Positions 52,575-61,513 of a stretch of DNA of 64,000 bases are shown here, in pieces. The position numbers were made by a program, and so were the translations under genes. The DNA comes from Pseudoxanthomonas koreensis_A. Its GTDB lineage: Bacteria; Pseudomonadota; Gammaproteobacteria; Xanthomonadales; Xanthomonadaceae. The notes under the pieces were generated by a model. That model searched no databases. It was not told the origin of the DNA and worked only from the letters and a program-made list of their open reading frames with translations. The stretch is taken from contig NZ_CP169056.1 of the NCBI RefSeq assembly GCF_041890415.1, forward strand, positions 248,001-312,000, read 5' to 3'. Numbering within the stretch: position 1 is the stretch's first letter; the number at the start of each line of letters is the position of its first letter.

Positions 52575-52610
52575 CATGCCGGTGCGGTCGCCGGCATGGC
52601 CGGCGCCTGC
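52540..52610. repeat. REP pair overlapping the end of the epimerase-like gene
   Basis: Forward unit 52540-52564 (TGCAGGAGCCGGCCTTGCCG then GCGAC) lies in the coding end of the upstream gene. The inverted unit is at 52584-52610. Between them ATGCCGGTGAC is partly duplicated. Confidence 0.85.
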
Positions 52611-52617
52611 CAAAGGC

Positions 52618-53097
52618 TCAGTAGCGCCAGCCCATCTGCCGGTAGAACTTCGCCATCACCCAGGCCGGGCCGATCAGCAGGTAGACCAGGTCGGTGAGGA
52701 AGCTCGGCTTGCGGCCTTCGTATTTGTGGCCGACGAACTGGGCGATCCAGGCAATCACGAAGACCCCGGCGGCCGCCATCAGCAGGGTCGTCAGGCCCAG
52801 CCGCATTTCCAGCAGCCGGCACAGGCAGCCGCAGAAGAAGAACGCGGCCAGCATGCCCATCCCCAGCGGGCGCGACATGCGGTAATAGAACATCCAGGCG
52901 AAGAACATCGCCAGTGCGGCCCAGATGCCGGTCTTGGCAATGGTGCCGAACACCGGGATGCACCACAGCAGGGCGACCACCGACCACAGGATCGCGGGTA
53001 CCGCGACCACGTGGATGCGCTGGTTCAGGACGTTGCGATGGTCGTCGGAATAACTGGCGAAATAGCGGTCGATAGGCCGCAGCACGGTGCCGTCCAT
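52618..53097 (-). CDS. DUF962 / Mpo1-like membrane protein
   Basis: 159 residues from the second of two adjacent ATGs (53097; the other is 53100), because GGGAGG is then four bases away. Conserved family motif SYSDDHRNVLNQRIHVVAVPAI (His-Asn pattern near the first helix), four membrane segments, and the C-terminal QFVGHKYEGRKPSFLTDLVYLLIGPAWV. The yeast member Mpo1 is an iron-dependent dioxygenase in 2-hydroxy fatty acid oxidation; the bacterial role is not known. Same strand as purC downstream in the window but separated by a REP cluster. Confidence 0.9.
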   Translation of the reverse strand: MDGTVLRPIDRYFASYSDDHRNVLNQRIHVVAVPAILWSVVALLWCIPVFGTIAKTGIWAALAMFFAWMFYYRMSRPLGMGMLAAFFFCGCLCRLLEMRLGLTTLLMAAAGVFVIAWIAQFVGHKYEGRKPSFLTDLVYLLIGPAWVMAKFYRQMGWRY

Positions 53098-53497
53098 CAT
53101 CCCTCCCGAGGATGCGCATGGCTCGGGGCCGAGCATAGCCTGCCAATGCCCCGTGCGCTGCGCCGGCCCGCAGCGGTGCCGGCGCAGCGGTCGCCGGCAA
53201 GGCCGGCTCCTACAGGAGGCGTTCCGAAGCTCGGAGGTGCTGTAGGAGCCCGTCTTGCGGGCGACTTCGCAGCACGGAACGGCCTCTGCCGCGTCACCCC
53301 TCGCCGCGGTCGCCGGCACGGCCGGCTCCTACGATGCCCATTGGCCGCGACCACCGGCCGGTGCCAGCGATGCTGCTGTAGGAGCCCGTCTTGCGGGCGA
53401 CCCGGCACCGGTGTCCGCAGCGGCGGACCCGGTCGCCCGGCGCTCATCCCGCCTTCCGCATTCCCGCAACCGGCCCGGTGGTGCCGGCAGCGGCGGC
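53098..53497. other. Intergenic region filled with REP units
   Basis: 400 bases between the DUF962 gene and the 3' end of purC. Apart from the DUF962 leader and the four REP units at 53187-53402 nothing gene-like was seen. Confidence 0.8.
53187..53402. repeat. Two BIME-like REP pairs
   Basis: Units at about 53187-53214 (inverted), 53241-53266 (forward), 53306-53332 (inverted) and 53377-53402 (forward). Two sequence subtypes alternate: CCGGC-AAG/ACG-GCCGG (stem with GCCGG) and CCCGTCTTGCGGG (stem with CCCG). The pairing inverted-forward occurs twice. Confidence 0.88.
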
Positions 53498-54451
53498 TCA
53501 ATCGACGTGGATGCCGGCCAACTTCTGCAGCGCCTCGGCGTAGCGGGCGCGGGTGCGTTCGATCACCTCGGCCGGCAGCTTCGGGCCGGGGGCGGTCTTG
53601 TCCCAGTCCAGCGTCTCCAGATGGTCGCGCACGATCTGCTTGTCGTAGCTGGGCGGGCTGCTGCCCACCTGATACTCGTCGGCCGGCCAGTAGCGCGAGG
53701 AATCGGGCGTGAGCATCTCGTCCATGATGTACAGCCGGCCATCGGCGTCGGTGCCGAACTCGAACTTGGTGTCGGCCAGCAGGATGCCGCGCTCGGCCGC
53801 ATGGCTGGCCGCGTAGCGGTACAGGCGCAGGGTCGCGTCGCGCACGCGCTCGGCCAGCTCGCCGCCCACGGTGCGCACCATCGCGTCGAAATCGATGTTC
53901 TCGTCGTGGTCGCCGACGGCGGCCTTGGTCGAGGGAGTGAAGATCGGCTCGGGCAGCTGCTCGGCCTGGCGCAGGCCATCGGGCAAGGCGATGCCGCTGA
54001 CCTGGCCGGTGCGCTGGTAGTCCTTCCAGCCGCTGCCGATCAGGTAACCACGGGCGATGGCTTCCACCGGCACCGGCTTGAGCTTGCGGGTGACGACTGC
54101 GCGCTTTGCATACAGCGCTGCGTCCACGCCTTCGGGCAACACTGCGGCCACATCGATCCCGGTGAGGTGGTTGGGCATCAGGTGCGCGGTCTTGCCGAAC
54201 CAGAAGTTGGAGATCTGGCACAGCATCTCGCCCTTGCCCGGGATCGGATCGGGCAGGACCACGTCGAACGCGGACAACCGGTCGGTGGCGACCATCAGCA
54301 GATAGCCGTCGGGCGATGCGGCATCGGGGCCGGCCGCGGCCAGCGCCGCATCGGCAATGCGCTCGCGCGGCAGGTCGAACACGTCGCGTACCTTGCCGCG
54401 ATGGCGCAGCGGCAGGCCGGGGAGATCAGACTGGAGAAGGGTGGTGGACAA
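53498..54451 (-). CDS. purC: Phosphoribosylaminoimidazolesuccinocarboxamide synthase
   Basis: 317 residues from a TTG at 54451 (LSTTLLQSDLPGLPLRHRGKVRDVF), preferred because GGAG lies six bases upstream and homologues begin MSTTLLQSDLPG; no suitable ATG exists nearby. SAICAR synthase joins CAIR with aspartate in purine synthesis. Signatures: LPLRHRGKVRDVFDLP (ATP site), VEAIARGYLIGSGWKDYQRTG, and ILLADTKFEFGTDADGRLYIMDEMLTPDSSRYWP. Larger than E. coli PurC and like the fungal/xanthomonad form. Confidence 0.96.
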   Translation of the reverse strand: MSTTLLQSDLPGLPLRHRGKVRDVFDLPRERIADAALAAAGPDAASPDGYLLMVATDRLSAFDVVLPDPIPGKGEMLCQISNFWFGKTAHLMPNHLTGIDVAAVLPEGVDAALYAKRAVVTRKLKPVPVEAIARGYLIGSGWKDYQRTGQVSGIALPDGLRQAEQLPEPIFTPSTKAAVGDHDENIDFDAMVRTVGGELAERVRDATLRLYRYAASHAAERGILLADTKFEFGTDADGRLYIMDEMLTPDSSRYWPADEYQVGSSPPSYDKQIVRDHLETLDWDKTAPGPKLPAEVIERTRARYAEALQKLAGIHVD

Positions 54452-54583
54452 CGGGGTCTCCGGTACAGGACGGGACGTCCCGGCCCACGCCAGCGGTACG
54501 TCGCGCGGCGGCCGGTCGCACAGTGTACGGCCAGCCGGGGCGGCTGTGACGTAGAATCGGGCGCTCCGCATGCCGCCTGCTCA

Positions 54584-54916
54584 ATGAACCGCTGGTACGG
54601 AAAACTGCTCGGGCTGATCGCCGGTGCGCTGTTGCTGCGGGCCAACCCGCTGGCCGGCGCAGTGATCGGCCTGCTGCTGGGCCACGCCTTCGACAGCGAC
54701 TGGTTCGGCCGGCGCCGGCATGCCGATCCCTGGGCCGAGCTCGGCCTGGACCCGGACGCCAGCGACGCCGAGGTCGAGCAGGCCTATCGCCGGCTCATGT
54801 CCCAGTACCACCCCGATCGCGTTGCCGGTGCCGCCCCCGAGGTGCGCGCGCAGGCCGAGAAGCGCGCCCGCGCGATCAACGCCGCCTACGACCGCATCAG
54901 CCGCAGGCGGCGCTGA
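54584..54916 (+). CDS. Short J-domain (DnaJ-like) protein
   Basis: 110 residues. A hydrophobic N-terminal segment with glycine spacing (GLIAGALLLRANPLAGAVIGLLLGHAFDSD), then a J domain DPWAELGLDPDASDAEVEQAYRRLMSQYHPDRV...ARAINAAYDRISRRR with the HPD motif. The order membrane segment plus J domain resembles DjlA without its TerB middle domain. Likely recruits DnaK to the membrane. A -10-like TAGAAT is at 54552-54557. Divergent from purC, followed by rpe after 45 bases. Confidence 0.88.
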   Translation: MNRWYGKLLGLIAGALLLRANPLAGAVIGLLLGHAFDSDWFGRRRHADPWAELGLDPDASDAEVEQAYRRLMSQYHPDRVAGAAPEVRAQAEKRARAINAAYDRISRRRR

Positions 54917-54961
54917 AGGCCCCGCACGCCGCGCCCATCCGTTTCCTTTCGCGAGCCGACC

Positions 54962-55648
54962 ATGCAGCCTACCGTCATCGCCCCATCCATCCTCTCGGCT
55001 GATTTTGCCCGCCTTGGCGAGGAGGTGGACAACGTGCTGGCCGCCGACGCGGACTGGGTCCATTTCGACGTGATGGACAACCACTACGTGCCCAACCTGA
55101 CCATCGGCCCGATGATCTGCCAGGCGCTGCGCAGGCACGGGGTGACCGCACCGATCGACGTGCACCTGATGGTCGAGCCGGTGGACCGGATCGTGCCGGA
55201 CTTCGCCCAGGCCGGCGCCAGCGTGATCAGCTTCCACCCGGAAGCCAGCCGCCACGTGCATCGCACCATCCAGTTGATCCGTTCGCACGGCTGCCAGGCC
55301 GGGCTGGTACTCAACCCGGGCACGCCGCTGGAAGTGCTGGACTGGGTGCTCGACGACCTGGACCTGGTGCTGCTGATGTCGGTCAACCCCGGCCATGCCG
55401 GCCAGGATTTCATTCCCGCCTCGCTGGACAAGCTGCGCGCGGTGCGGGCGATGATCGACAAGCGCGGCCGGCCGGTGCGGCTGGAGATCGACGGCGGGGT
55501 CAAGGCCGACAACATCGCCCAGATCGCCGCCGCCGGCGCGGATACCTTCGTGGCCGGCTCGGCGATCTTTGCCGAGCCGCGCAGCCGCGCCCACTACGCC
55601 GACGTGATCGGCGCGATGAAGGCCGCGGTGGCCGCCGTCCGCGGCTGA
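54962..55648 (+). CDS. rpe: Ribulose-phosphate 3-epimerase
   Basis: 228 residues. TIM-barrel signatures: IAPSILSADFARLGEEV, VHFDVMDNHYVPNLTIGP (metal His/Asp), HLMVEPVDR, MSVNPGHAGQDFIPASLDKL and EIDGGVKADNI...GADTFVAGSAIF. Interconverts ribulose 5-phosphate and xylulose 5-phosphate in the pentose phosphate pathway. Same strand as the J-domain, lipid kinase and trpE genes. Confidence 0.97.
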   Translation: MQPTVIAPSILSADFARLGEEVDNVLAADADWVHFDVMDNHYVPNLTIGPMICQALRRHGVTAPIDVHLMVEPVDRIVPDFAQAGASVISFHPEASRHVHRTIQLIRSHGCQAGLVLNPGTPLEVLDWVLDDLDLVLLMSVNPGHAGQDFIPASLDKLRAVRAMIDKRGRPVRLEIDGGVKADNIAQIAAAGADTFVAGSAIFAEPRSRAHYADVIGAMKAAVAAVRG

Positions 55649-55766
55649 AGCGCGCCGGGCACCCGAATATCCCGCGCATCCCGAAAGTCCCGGCCGACGC
55701 GTGGATTCACGCCCGACGCCGGCGCTGGCTGCTAGCGTGCGCCGCTCCCGACCCTCGGATCCATGC

Positions 55767-56768
55767 ATGCCTCCGACCCCTGCGGCTGCGTCCGTGGCCT
55801 GGTTGATCCTCAACGGCAAGTCCGCCGGCGACGATGCCGTGCGCGAAGCGGTAGCGACGATGCGTGCGCGCGGCTTCGGCCTGGCGGTGCGTGTCACCTG
55901 GGAAGAAGGCGATGCGGCGCGCTGCGTGGACGAGGCGCTGGCGGCCGGTGCCGCAACCGTGATCGCCGGCGGCGGCGATGGCACCCTGGGCGTGGTTGCT
56001 GCCGCCCTGGCCAACCAGGACCAGGACGCCGATGCGCTGCCCGCGCTGGGGCTGCTGCCGCTGGGCACGGCCAACGATTTTGCCACCGCCGCCGGCCTTC
56101 CCATGGAGCCGTTGGCAGCGCTGGAACTGGTCGCCGCGATTCCCGCACGGCCGCTGGACCTGCTGCGGATCGAGGCCGACGGCCACCAGCGCTGGTGCGC
56201 CAATCTGGCCAGCGGGGGCTTTGGCACCGAAGTCACCGTGGACACCGACGAGGGCCTGAAGAAGCTGCTCGGCGGGCTGGCCTACCTGGTCACCGGGATC
56301 GCGCGGCTGGGCAGGATCGAATCGGTGCCGGTGCGCGTGCGTGGCCCCGGGTTCGCCTGGGAGGGTGGGGTGATGGCACTGGGCGTGGGCAATGGCCGCC
56401 AGGCCGGCAGCGGCCGGGTGCTGTGCCCGGATGCGCGGGTGGACGATGGCCAGCTGGAGCTGACGGTCATCCCGGAGCTGTCCGGCGAGATGCTGGGTAC
56501 GCTCGGCACCCTGGTCAAGGAGGGCCAGCGCGCCGCCCTGGAGCGCAGCGCCGTGCGCGCGCGCATGCCGTGGGTGGAGCTGGAATCGCCCGCCGGCCCG
56601 CTCACGCTCAATCTCGATGGCGAACCGGCGCAGGCGGGCCGATTCCGGATCGAGTGTGTCCCGGGCCGCCTGCGCATGCACCTGCCAGCCGACAGCCCGT
56701 TGCTGTCCACCGTGCCCGCTCTCCCCGCCGGGGCCGTGTCCGGCAAGCTGCGCTATCCCGGCAGCTAA
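55767..56768 (+). CDS. YegS/BmrU-type lipid kinase
   Basis: 333 residues from MPPTPAAASVAWLILNGKSAGDD. Diacylglycerol kinase catalytic domain: the glycine-rich loop VIAGGGDGTLGVVAAAL, then LLPLGTANDFATAAGLP (nucleotide site), DLLRIEADG, ASGGFGTEVT and the C-terminal beta domain with PLTLNLDGEPAQ. Phosphorylates a lipid such as diacylglycerol or phosphatidylglycerol; the exact lipid is not predictable. It follows rpe after 118 bases and precedes trpE. Confidence 0.92.
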   Translation: MPPTPAAASVAWLILNGKSAGDDAVREAVATMRARGFGLAVRVTWEEGDAARCVDEALAAGAATVIAGGGDGTLGVVAAALANQDQDADALPALGLLPLGTANDFATAAGLPMEPLAALELVAAIPARPLDLLRIEADGHQRWCANLASGGFGTEVTVDTDEGLKKLLGGLAYLVTGIARLGRIESVPVRVRGPGFAWEGGVMALGVGNGRQAGSGRVLCPDARVDDGQLELTVIPELSGEMLGTLGTLVKEGQRAALERSAVRARMPWVELESPAGPLTLNLDGEPAQAGRFRIECVPGRLRMHLPADSPLLSTVPALPAGAVSGKLRYPGS

Positions 56769-56915
56769 CGGCTGCGCATCGTTGCCGATGCGGTTAAAGT
56801 TGGCCCATGTTCGGCCAGACGATCAGGCTTTCCCGTTCTTCCGCGCGCCCGTGCTGGCGATGGCGGCCCGTCGCCGTCGTTTGCACCGTCCCGTTCCGCC
56901 GGAAGGAAGCCCGTC

Positions 56916-58418
56916 TTGATCACGCCCGAACAGTTCCAGCGCCACGCCGCTGAATACCGCGATTCCGAGCGCCACGCCCGCGTTCCCGTCGTCCGCGAGG
57001 TGCTGTCCGACCTGGATACCCCGCTGTCGGTCTACCTGAAGCTGGCCGACGCCCCGCACACCTACCTGCTCGAATCGGTCCAGGGCGGCGAACGCTTCGG
57101 CCGCTACTCGATCATCGGCCTGCCGGCGCGCCGCACGGTCGCCTTCCGTGGCCACACCATGGAGGTGCGCGAGGGCGACCAGATAGTGGAGACACGCCAG
57201 GTCGCCGACCCCTTCGCCGAGGTCGAGGCCCTGCGCGCCGCCTACGCGGTGCCCAAGCTCGACGGCCTGCCCGGCTTCACCGGCGGCCTGGTCGGCTGGT
57301 TCGGCTTCGAGTGCATCGGCTACATCGAGCCGCGCCTGGCCGGTGGCGACAAGCCCGACGAACTGGACACCCCGGACATCTACCTGATGCTGTCCGAGGA
57401 ACTGGCGGTGTTCGACAACCTCAAGGGCCGCCTGTACCTGATCGTGCATGCCGATCCGCGCCAGCCCGGTGCCTGGGACCAGGCGCAGCTGCGCCTGGAT
57501 GCGCTGACCGACAAGCTGCGCTATCCCGGCAGCTACCCGCCGCCGCTGAGCCGCGATGTGCTGGACGAAAGCCATTTCGTCTCCGGCTTCACCCGCGAAG
57601 GCTTCATCGAGGCGGTGGAAAAATCGAAGGAATACATCCGCGCCGGCGACGTGTTCCAGGTGGTGCTGAGCCAGCGCCTGAGCGTGCCGTTCAATGCGCG
57701 CCCGGTGGATGTGTACCGCGCCCTGCGCGCGCTCAATCCTTCGCCGTACATGTACTTCCTGGATACGGGGCAGGTGCAGGTGGTCGGCTCCTCGCCGGAG
57801 ATCCTGGTGCGCCAGCAACATGCCGGTGACGGCGGCGGCGAAGTCACCGTGCGCCCGATTGCCGGCACCCGTCCGCGCGGCGAGACCGCGGCCGAGGACC
57901 TGGCGCTGGAACAGGACCTGCTGGCCGACCCGAAGGAACTGGCCGAACACGTGATGCTGATCGACCTGGGCCGCAACGACGTGGGCCGCGTGTCCGAGCC
58001 CGGCAGCGTCGAAGTCGGCGAACGCTTCGTGATCGAGCGCTACAGCCACGTCATGCACATCGTCAGCGAGGTCACCGGCAAGCTGCTGCCGGGCCTGAGC
58101 TATGCCGACGTGCTGCGCGCCACCTTCCCGGCCGGCACCGTCAGCGGCGCGCCCAAGATCCGCGCCCTGGAAGTGATCCGCGAGCTGGAGCCGATCAAGC
58201 GCAACGTCTATGCCGGCAGCATCGGCTACATCGGCTGGCACGGCGACGCCGACACCGCCATCGCCATCCGCACCGCCGTCATCAAGGACGGCCGCCTGCA
58301 CGTGCAGGCCGGCGCCGGCATCGTCTACGACTCCGACCCGCAGAAGGAGTGGGACGAAACCATGAACAAGGGCCGCGCGCTGTTCCGCGCCGTGGCCCAG
58401 GCGGCCAAGGGCCTGTGA
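56916..58418 (+). CDS. trpE: Anthranilate synthase component I
   Basis: 500 residues from a TTG at 56916; GGAAGGAAGC lies upstream and homologues start MIT.EQFQR. N-terminal half includes the feedback-binding LLESVQGGERFGRYSIIG (tryptophan site, ES..R..YS). The catalytic C-terminal half has FIEAVEKSKEYIRAGDVFQVVLSQR, PIAGTRPRGE, ELAEHVMLIDLGRNDVGRV and FPAGTVSGAPKIRALEVI. With TrpG it converts chorismate and glutamine to anthranilate. Start codon overlaps the stop of a tiny upstream open frame (TTGA). Confidence 0.96.
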   Translation: MITPEQFQRHAAEYRDSERHARVPVVREVLSDLDTPLSVYLKLADAPHTYLLESVQGGERFGRYSIIGLPARRTVAFRGHTMEVREGDQIVETRQVADPFAEVEALRAAYAVPKLDGLPGFTGGLVGWFGFECIGYIEPRLAGGDKPDELDTPDIYLMLSEELAVFDNLKGRLYLIVHADPRQPGAWDQAQLRLDALTDKLRYPGSYPPPLSRDVLDESHFVSGFTREGFIEAVEKSKEYIRAGDVFQVVLSQRLSVPFNARPVDVYRALRALNPSPYMYFLDTGQVQVVGSSPEILVRQQHAGDGGGEVTVRPIAGTRPRGETAAEDLALEQDLLADPKELAEHVMLIDLGRNDVGRVSEPGSVEVGERFVIERYSHVMHIVSEVTGKLLPGLSYADVLRATFPAGTVSGAPKIRALEVIRELEPIKRNVYAGSIGYIGWHGDADTAIAIRTAVIKDGRLHVQAGAGIVYDSDPQKEWDETMNKGRALFRAVAQAAKGL

Positions 58419-58428
58419 GGGGAATGAC

Positions 58429-59007
58429 ATGCTCTTGATGATCGACAACTACGACAGCTTCACCTTCAACCTCGTGCAGTACCTGCAGGCGCTGGGGGCG
58501 GAGGTGGAGGTGGTGCGCAACGACGCGATGAGCGTGGACGCGATCGAGAAGCTCGCGCCGGAACGCATCGTCATTTCCCCTGGCCCGTGCACGCCCAACG
58601 AGGCGGGCGTGTCGCTGCAGGTGATCGAACGGCTGGGCGCGACCACGCCGATCCTGGGCGTATGCCTGGGCCACCAGAGCATCGGCCAGGCATATGGCGG
58701 CAAGGTGGTGCGCGCCGGCAACATCATGCACGGCAAGACCTCGGCGATCCGGCACGAGGGCAAGGGCGTGTTCGCCGGCCTGCCGGACGGCTACGAGGCC
58801 ACCCGCTACCACTCGCTGGTGATCGAGCGCGGCTCGCTTCCGGCGCAGCTGGAAATCACTGCCTGGACCGAGAACCCGGATGGCTCGTTCGAGGAGATCA
58901 TGGGCCTGCGCCACCGCGAGCATCCGGTGGAAGGCGTGCAGTTCCACCCCGAGTCGATCCTGACCGAGCACGGCCACGCGCTGCTGAAGAATTTCCTGCA
59001 GCGCTGA
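58429..59007 (+). CDS. trpG: Anthranilate synthase component II (glutamine amidotransferase)
   Basis: 192 residues; GAGGGGAATGAC precedes the ATG, ten bases after trpE. Class I glutaminase triad: Cys in LGVCLGHQSIGQ, His and Glu in VQFHPESILTEHG, with the oxyanion SPGPCTPNEAG. Signature MIDNYDSFTFNLVQYL at the start. It supplies ammonia to TrpE and could also serve PabB. No trpD or trpC follows; a REP pair and DUF2249 gene come next. Confidence 0.96.
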   Translation: MLLMIDNYDSFTFNLVQYLQALGAEVEVVRNDAMSVDAIEKLAPERIVISPGPCTPNEAGVSLQVIERLGATTPILGVCLGHQSIGQAYGGKVVRAGNIMHGKTSAIRHEGKGVFAGLPDGYEATRYHSLVIERGSLPAQLEITAWTENPDGSFEEIMGLRHREHPVEGVQFHPESILTEHGHALLKNFLQR

Positions 59008-59033
59008 GCGCGCGGCGGCCGCCGGAACACCGC

Positions 59034-59106
59034 GCGGTCGCCCGCAAGACGGGCTCCTACAGGGGGTGCGTGCCCGTGTAGGAGCCCGTCTTGCCGGCGA
59101 CCGCGG
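59034..59106. repeat. REP pair after trpG
   Basis: Inverted unit 59034-59061 (GCGGTCGCCCGCAAGACGGG then CTCCTACA) and forward unit 59077-59106 (TGTAGGAGCCCG...CCGGCGACCGCGG), a BIME-like pair between the convergent trpG and DUF2249 genes. Confidence 0.88.
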
Positions 59107-59142
59107 TGAGTCCGCCAATGCGGAGCGGCGGGCCGACGTGGC

Positions 59143-59400
59143 TCAGCCGCGCACGACGAAGTCGATCACGATCGCGCCCGGCTCGCGCTGCCGGTACAGG
59201 ATTTCCACCCGCTCGCCGAAGCGCTCGCTCAGCTGCGCCAGCAGCGGCAGCGGGTCGTGGTCGTTGACGAAGCGCATGGCCTCGCCCGGTTCCAGCGCGC
59301 CCAGCGCGCCGAAGATGGCCGAATGGCGGAAGCGGCGGGCGATGCCGCGCGCGTCGAACGGGTGGGCGGTGTAGTCCGGGACGGGGTTGGGTTCGCTCAT
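59143..59400 (-). CDS. DUF2249 domain protein
   Basis: 85 residues, AGGAGCGCACC before the ATG. The chain DYTAHPFDARGIARRFRHSAIFGALGALEPGEAMRFVNDHDPLPLLAQLSERFGERVEILYRQREPGAIVIDFV has the DUF2249 core (DARG...RH..IF..L..L..GE...VNDHDP.PL), a small TusA-like fold often linked to redox or nitric-oxide and iron-sulfur genes; here it stands with GtrA, so context gives no role. Confidence 0.88.
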   Translation of the reverse strand: MSEPNPVPDYTAHPFDARGIARRFRHSAIFGALGALEPGEAMRFVNDHDPLPLLAQLSERFGERVEILYRQREPGAIVIDFVVRG

Positions 59401-59522
59401 GGTGCGCTCCTGCGGAAAGGAGCTCCCAGCCTGGGCACGCGCCGATGCGTGCGCCCTGATCCAGGTCAGGTGGCGGCCGATCGATGGCGCCAAAGGTGGC
59501 GTCTGCGGCCGCGCGATCGCGG

Positions 59523-59909
59523 TTACCGGCGGTACACCAGCCGCGGCAGCAGGAAGAAATTGCCCAGCGCCAGCGCGCCTTCGACCAGCGGCTTGGCCAG
59601 CCAGGCCCAGCGCAGCCCCAGGCGCATCTCCACCAGCGCCATCAGCAGCGTGCTCAGCACCGTGGCCGCCAGCCACAGCAGCCAGAAGCGGCCAAACTGG
59701 CGCCAGCCCAGGCGGCCGCCCTCGCCACCGGCAAAGGTGTAGCGGCCGTTGAGCCAGAATCCGAGCAGGGCGCCGCTGGTGCGGCCGGCCAGGTTGGCCG
59801 GTGCGGCCGCCACGCCCAGCGCGGTGAGGGCCACGAACATCGTCCAGTCCAGTGCCAGCTGCAGCAGGCCGAAGGCGAGGTACTGGCCGCCCTGGCGGAG
59901 GAGTGGCAT
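59523..59909 (-). CDS. GtrA family membrane protein
   Basis: 128 residues, four membrane segments. Family pattern: RQGGQYLAFGLLQLALDWTMFVALTALGV, LAGRTSGALLGFWLNGRYTF, FGRFWLLWLAATVLSTLLMALV and KPLVEGALALGNFFLLPRLVYRR. GtrA proteins are thought to flip lipid-linked sugars for cell-surface polysaccharide. No glycosyltransferase is adjacent. Possibly cotranscribed with the DUF2249 gene ~120 bases further on. Confidence 0.88.
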   Translation of the reverse strand: MPLLRQGGQYLAFGLLQLALDWTMFVALTALGVAAAPANLAGRTSGALLGFWLNGRYTFAGGEGGRLGWRQFGRFWLLWLAATVLSTLLMALVEMRLGLRWAWLAKPLVEGALALGNFFLLPRLVYRR

Positions 59910-60131
59910 CGGTCGGGTCCGCGGTCGATGGTGAAGGCACGCAGTCTAAACCCGGCGATCGTGGCCGCCGTGTCGATGCTCCATCGCCCGGGCGCGGGTG
60001 CGCCTGGCCGCTGCATGCGGGCGGTGGCCAGGCGTGCCGTTACCTGCAGGTCGGCACGCTGCATTGCACCGATCCGCGCGATGCGGGCGTATAGAATCGG
60101 CATGTCGCATTCGTAGCGGAACCCAGAGCGC

Positions 60132-61505
60132 ATGACCCAGGCACTGCACGTGGTGATCCTCGCCGCCGGCGAAGGCAAGCGGATGAAATCGGACCTGCCC
60201 AAGGTGCTGCAGCCGGTGGGCGGGCGGCCGATGCTGGCGCACGTGATCGACACCGCACGCGCGCTGCAGCCTGCCGGCATCCACGTGGTCTACGGGCATG
60301 GCGGCGATGCGGTGCGCGCGGCCTTTGCCGCGCAGGACGACCTGGCCTGGGCCGAGCAGGCGCAGCAGCTGGGCACCGGCCATGCCGTGCAGCAGGCGCT
60401 GCCCGGGATTCCCGAGGCGGTGGACGTGCTGGTGCTGTATGGCGACGTGCCGCTGACCCGCGCCGACACCTTGCGTGGCCTGCTGGCCGCGCCGGGCCTG
60501 CTGCGGGTGCTGGTGGCCGAGCCGGACGATCCCACCGGCTACGGCCGCATCGTCCGCGATCCGCAGGGCAAGGTTGCCGCCATCGTCGAGCAGCGCGACG
60601 CCAACGAGGAGCAGCGCCGCATCGGCACCATCAACACCGGCATCGTGGCGGCCGAATCGGACGCGCTGGCGCGTTGGCTGGCGCGCCTGTCCAACCAGAA
60701 CGCGCAGGGCGAGTACTACCTGACCGACATCTTCGCCATGGCCGCGCAGGAGTACAACGCGGCCGAACTGGTGGTGGTGGACGATCCGCTGGAGGCCGAA
60801 GGCGCCAACGACCCGTGGCAACTGGCCCAGCTCGAGCGCGCATTCCAGTTGCGCTGCGCACGCGAGTTGTGCAGGCAGGGCGCACGCCTGCTGGACCCGG
60901 CCCGCTTCGACCAGCGCGGGCAGGTGCGCGTGGGCCGCGACGTGGAGATCGACGTTGACGTGGTGCTGGAAGGGGAGGTGGAGCTGGGCGACGGCGTATC
61001 CATCGGCCCGTTCACCCGGCTGAAGGATGTGCGCCTGGGCGCGGGCACCGTGGTACGCGCCCATTGCGACCTGGATGGCGTGGTTGCCCAGGGCGCGGTG
61101 CAGATCGGCCCGTATGCGCGGCTGCGCCCGGGCACGGTGCTGGCCGACGGCGTGCACGTGGGCAACTTCGTGGAAACCAAGAAGACCACCATGGGCGTGG
61201 GCAGCAAGGCCAACCACCTGACCTACCTGGGGGATGCGCAGGTGGGCGCGGGCGTGAACATCGGCGCCGGCACCATTACCTGCAACTACGACGGGGTGAA
61301 CAAGTCGGCCACGGTGATCGGCGACGGCGCCTTTGTCGGGTCCAATTCGGCGCTGGTGGCGCCGGTGGAAATCGGGGCGGGCGCGACCATCGGCGCCGGC
61401 TCGGTGATCACCCGCAACGCGCCGGCCGGCACGTTGTCGGTGTCGCGTGCGCGCCAGACCAGCGTCGAGGGCTGGACGCGGCCGCAGAAGAAGCCGAAAG
61501 GCTGA
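60132..61505 (+). CDS. glmU: Bifunctional UDP-N-acetylglucosamine pyrophosphorylase / glucosamine-1-phosphate acetyltransferase
   Basis: 457 residues, normal length. N-terminal uridylyltransferase: VVILAAGEGKRMKSDLPKVLQPVGGRPM, QLGTGHAVQQALP, LYGDVPL. C-terminal left-handed beta-helix of hexapeptide repeats (VEIDVDVVLEGEVELGDGVSIGP...) with the acetyltransferase site ETKKTTMGVGSKANHLTYLGDAQVGAGVNIGAGTITCNYDG. Makes UDP-GlcNAc for peptidoglycan and lipopolysaccharide; essential in most bacteria. A -10-like TATAGAAT lies at 60090-60097. Confidence 0.97.
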   Translation: MTQALHVVILAAGEGKRMKSDLPKVLQPVGGRPMLAHVIDTARALQPAGIHVVYGHGGDAVRAAFAAQDDLAWAEQAQQLGTGHAVQQALPGIPEAVDVLVLYGDVPLTRADTLRGLLAAPGLLRVLVAEPDDPTGYGRIVRDPQGKVAAIVEQRDANEEQRRIGTINTGIVAAESDALARWLARLSNQNAQGEYYLTDIFAMAAQEYNAAELVVVDDPLEAEGANDPWQLAQLERAFQLRCARELCRQGARLLDPARFDQRGQVRVGRDVEIDVDVVLEGEVELGDGVSIGPFTRLKDVRLGAGTVVRAHCDLDGVVAQGAVQIGPYARLRPGTVLADGVHVGNFVETKKTTMGVGSKANHLTYLGDAQVGAGVNIGAGTITCNYDGVNKSATVIGDGAFVGSNSALVAPVEIGAGATIGAGSVITRNAPAGTLSVSRARQTSVEGWTRPQKKPKG

Positions 61506-61513
61506 CTGCGGCC

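Noticed and set aside
53187..53402. CRISPR array
   Set aside because: The spaced palindromes are REP units in alternating orientation with unequal gaps, not direct repeats with uniform spacers, and no cas gene is near.
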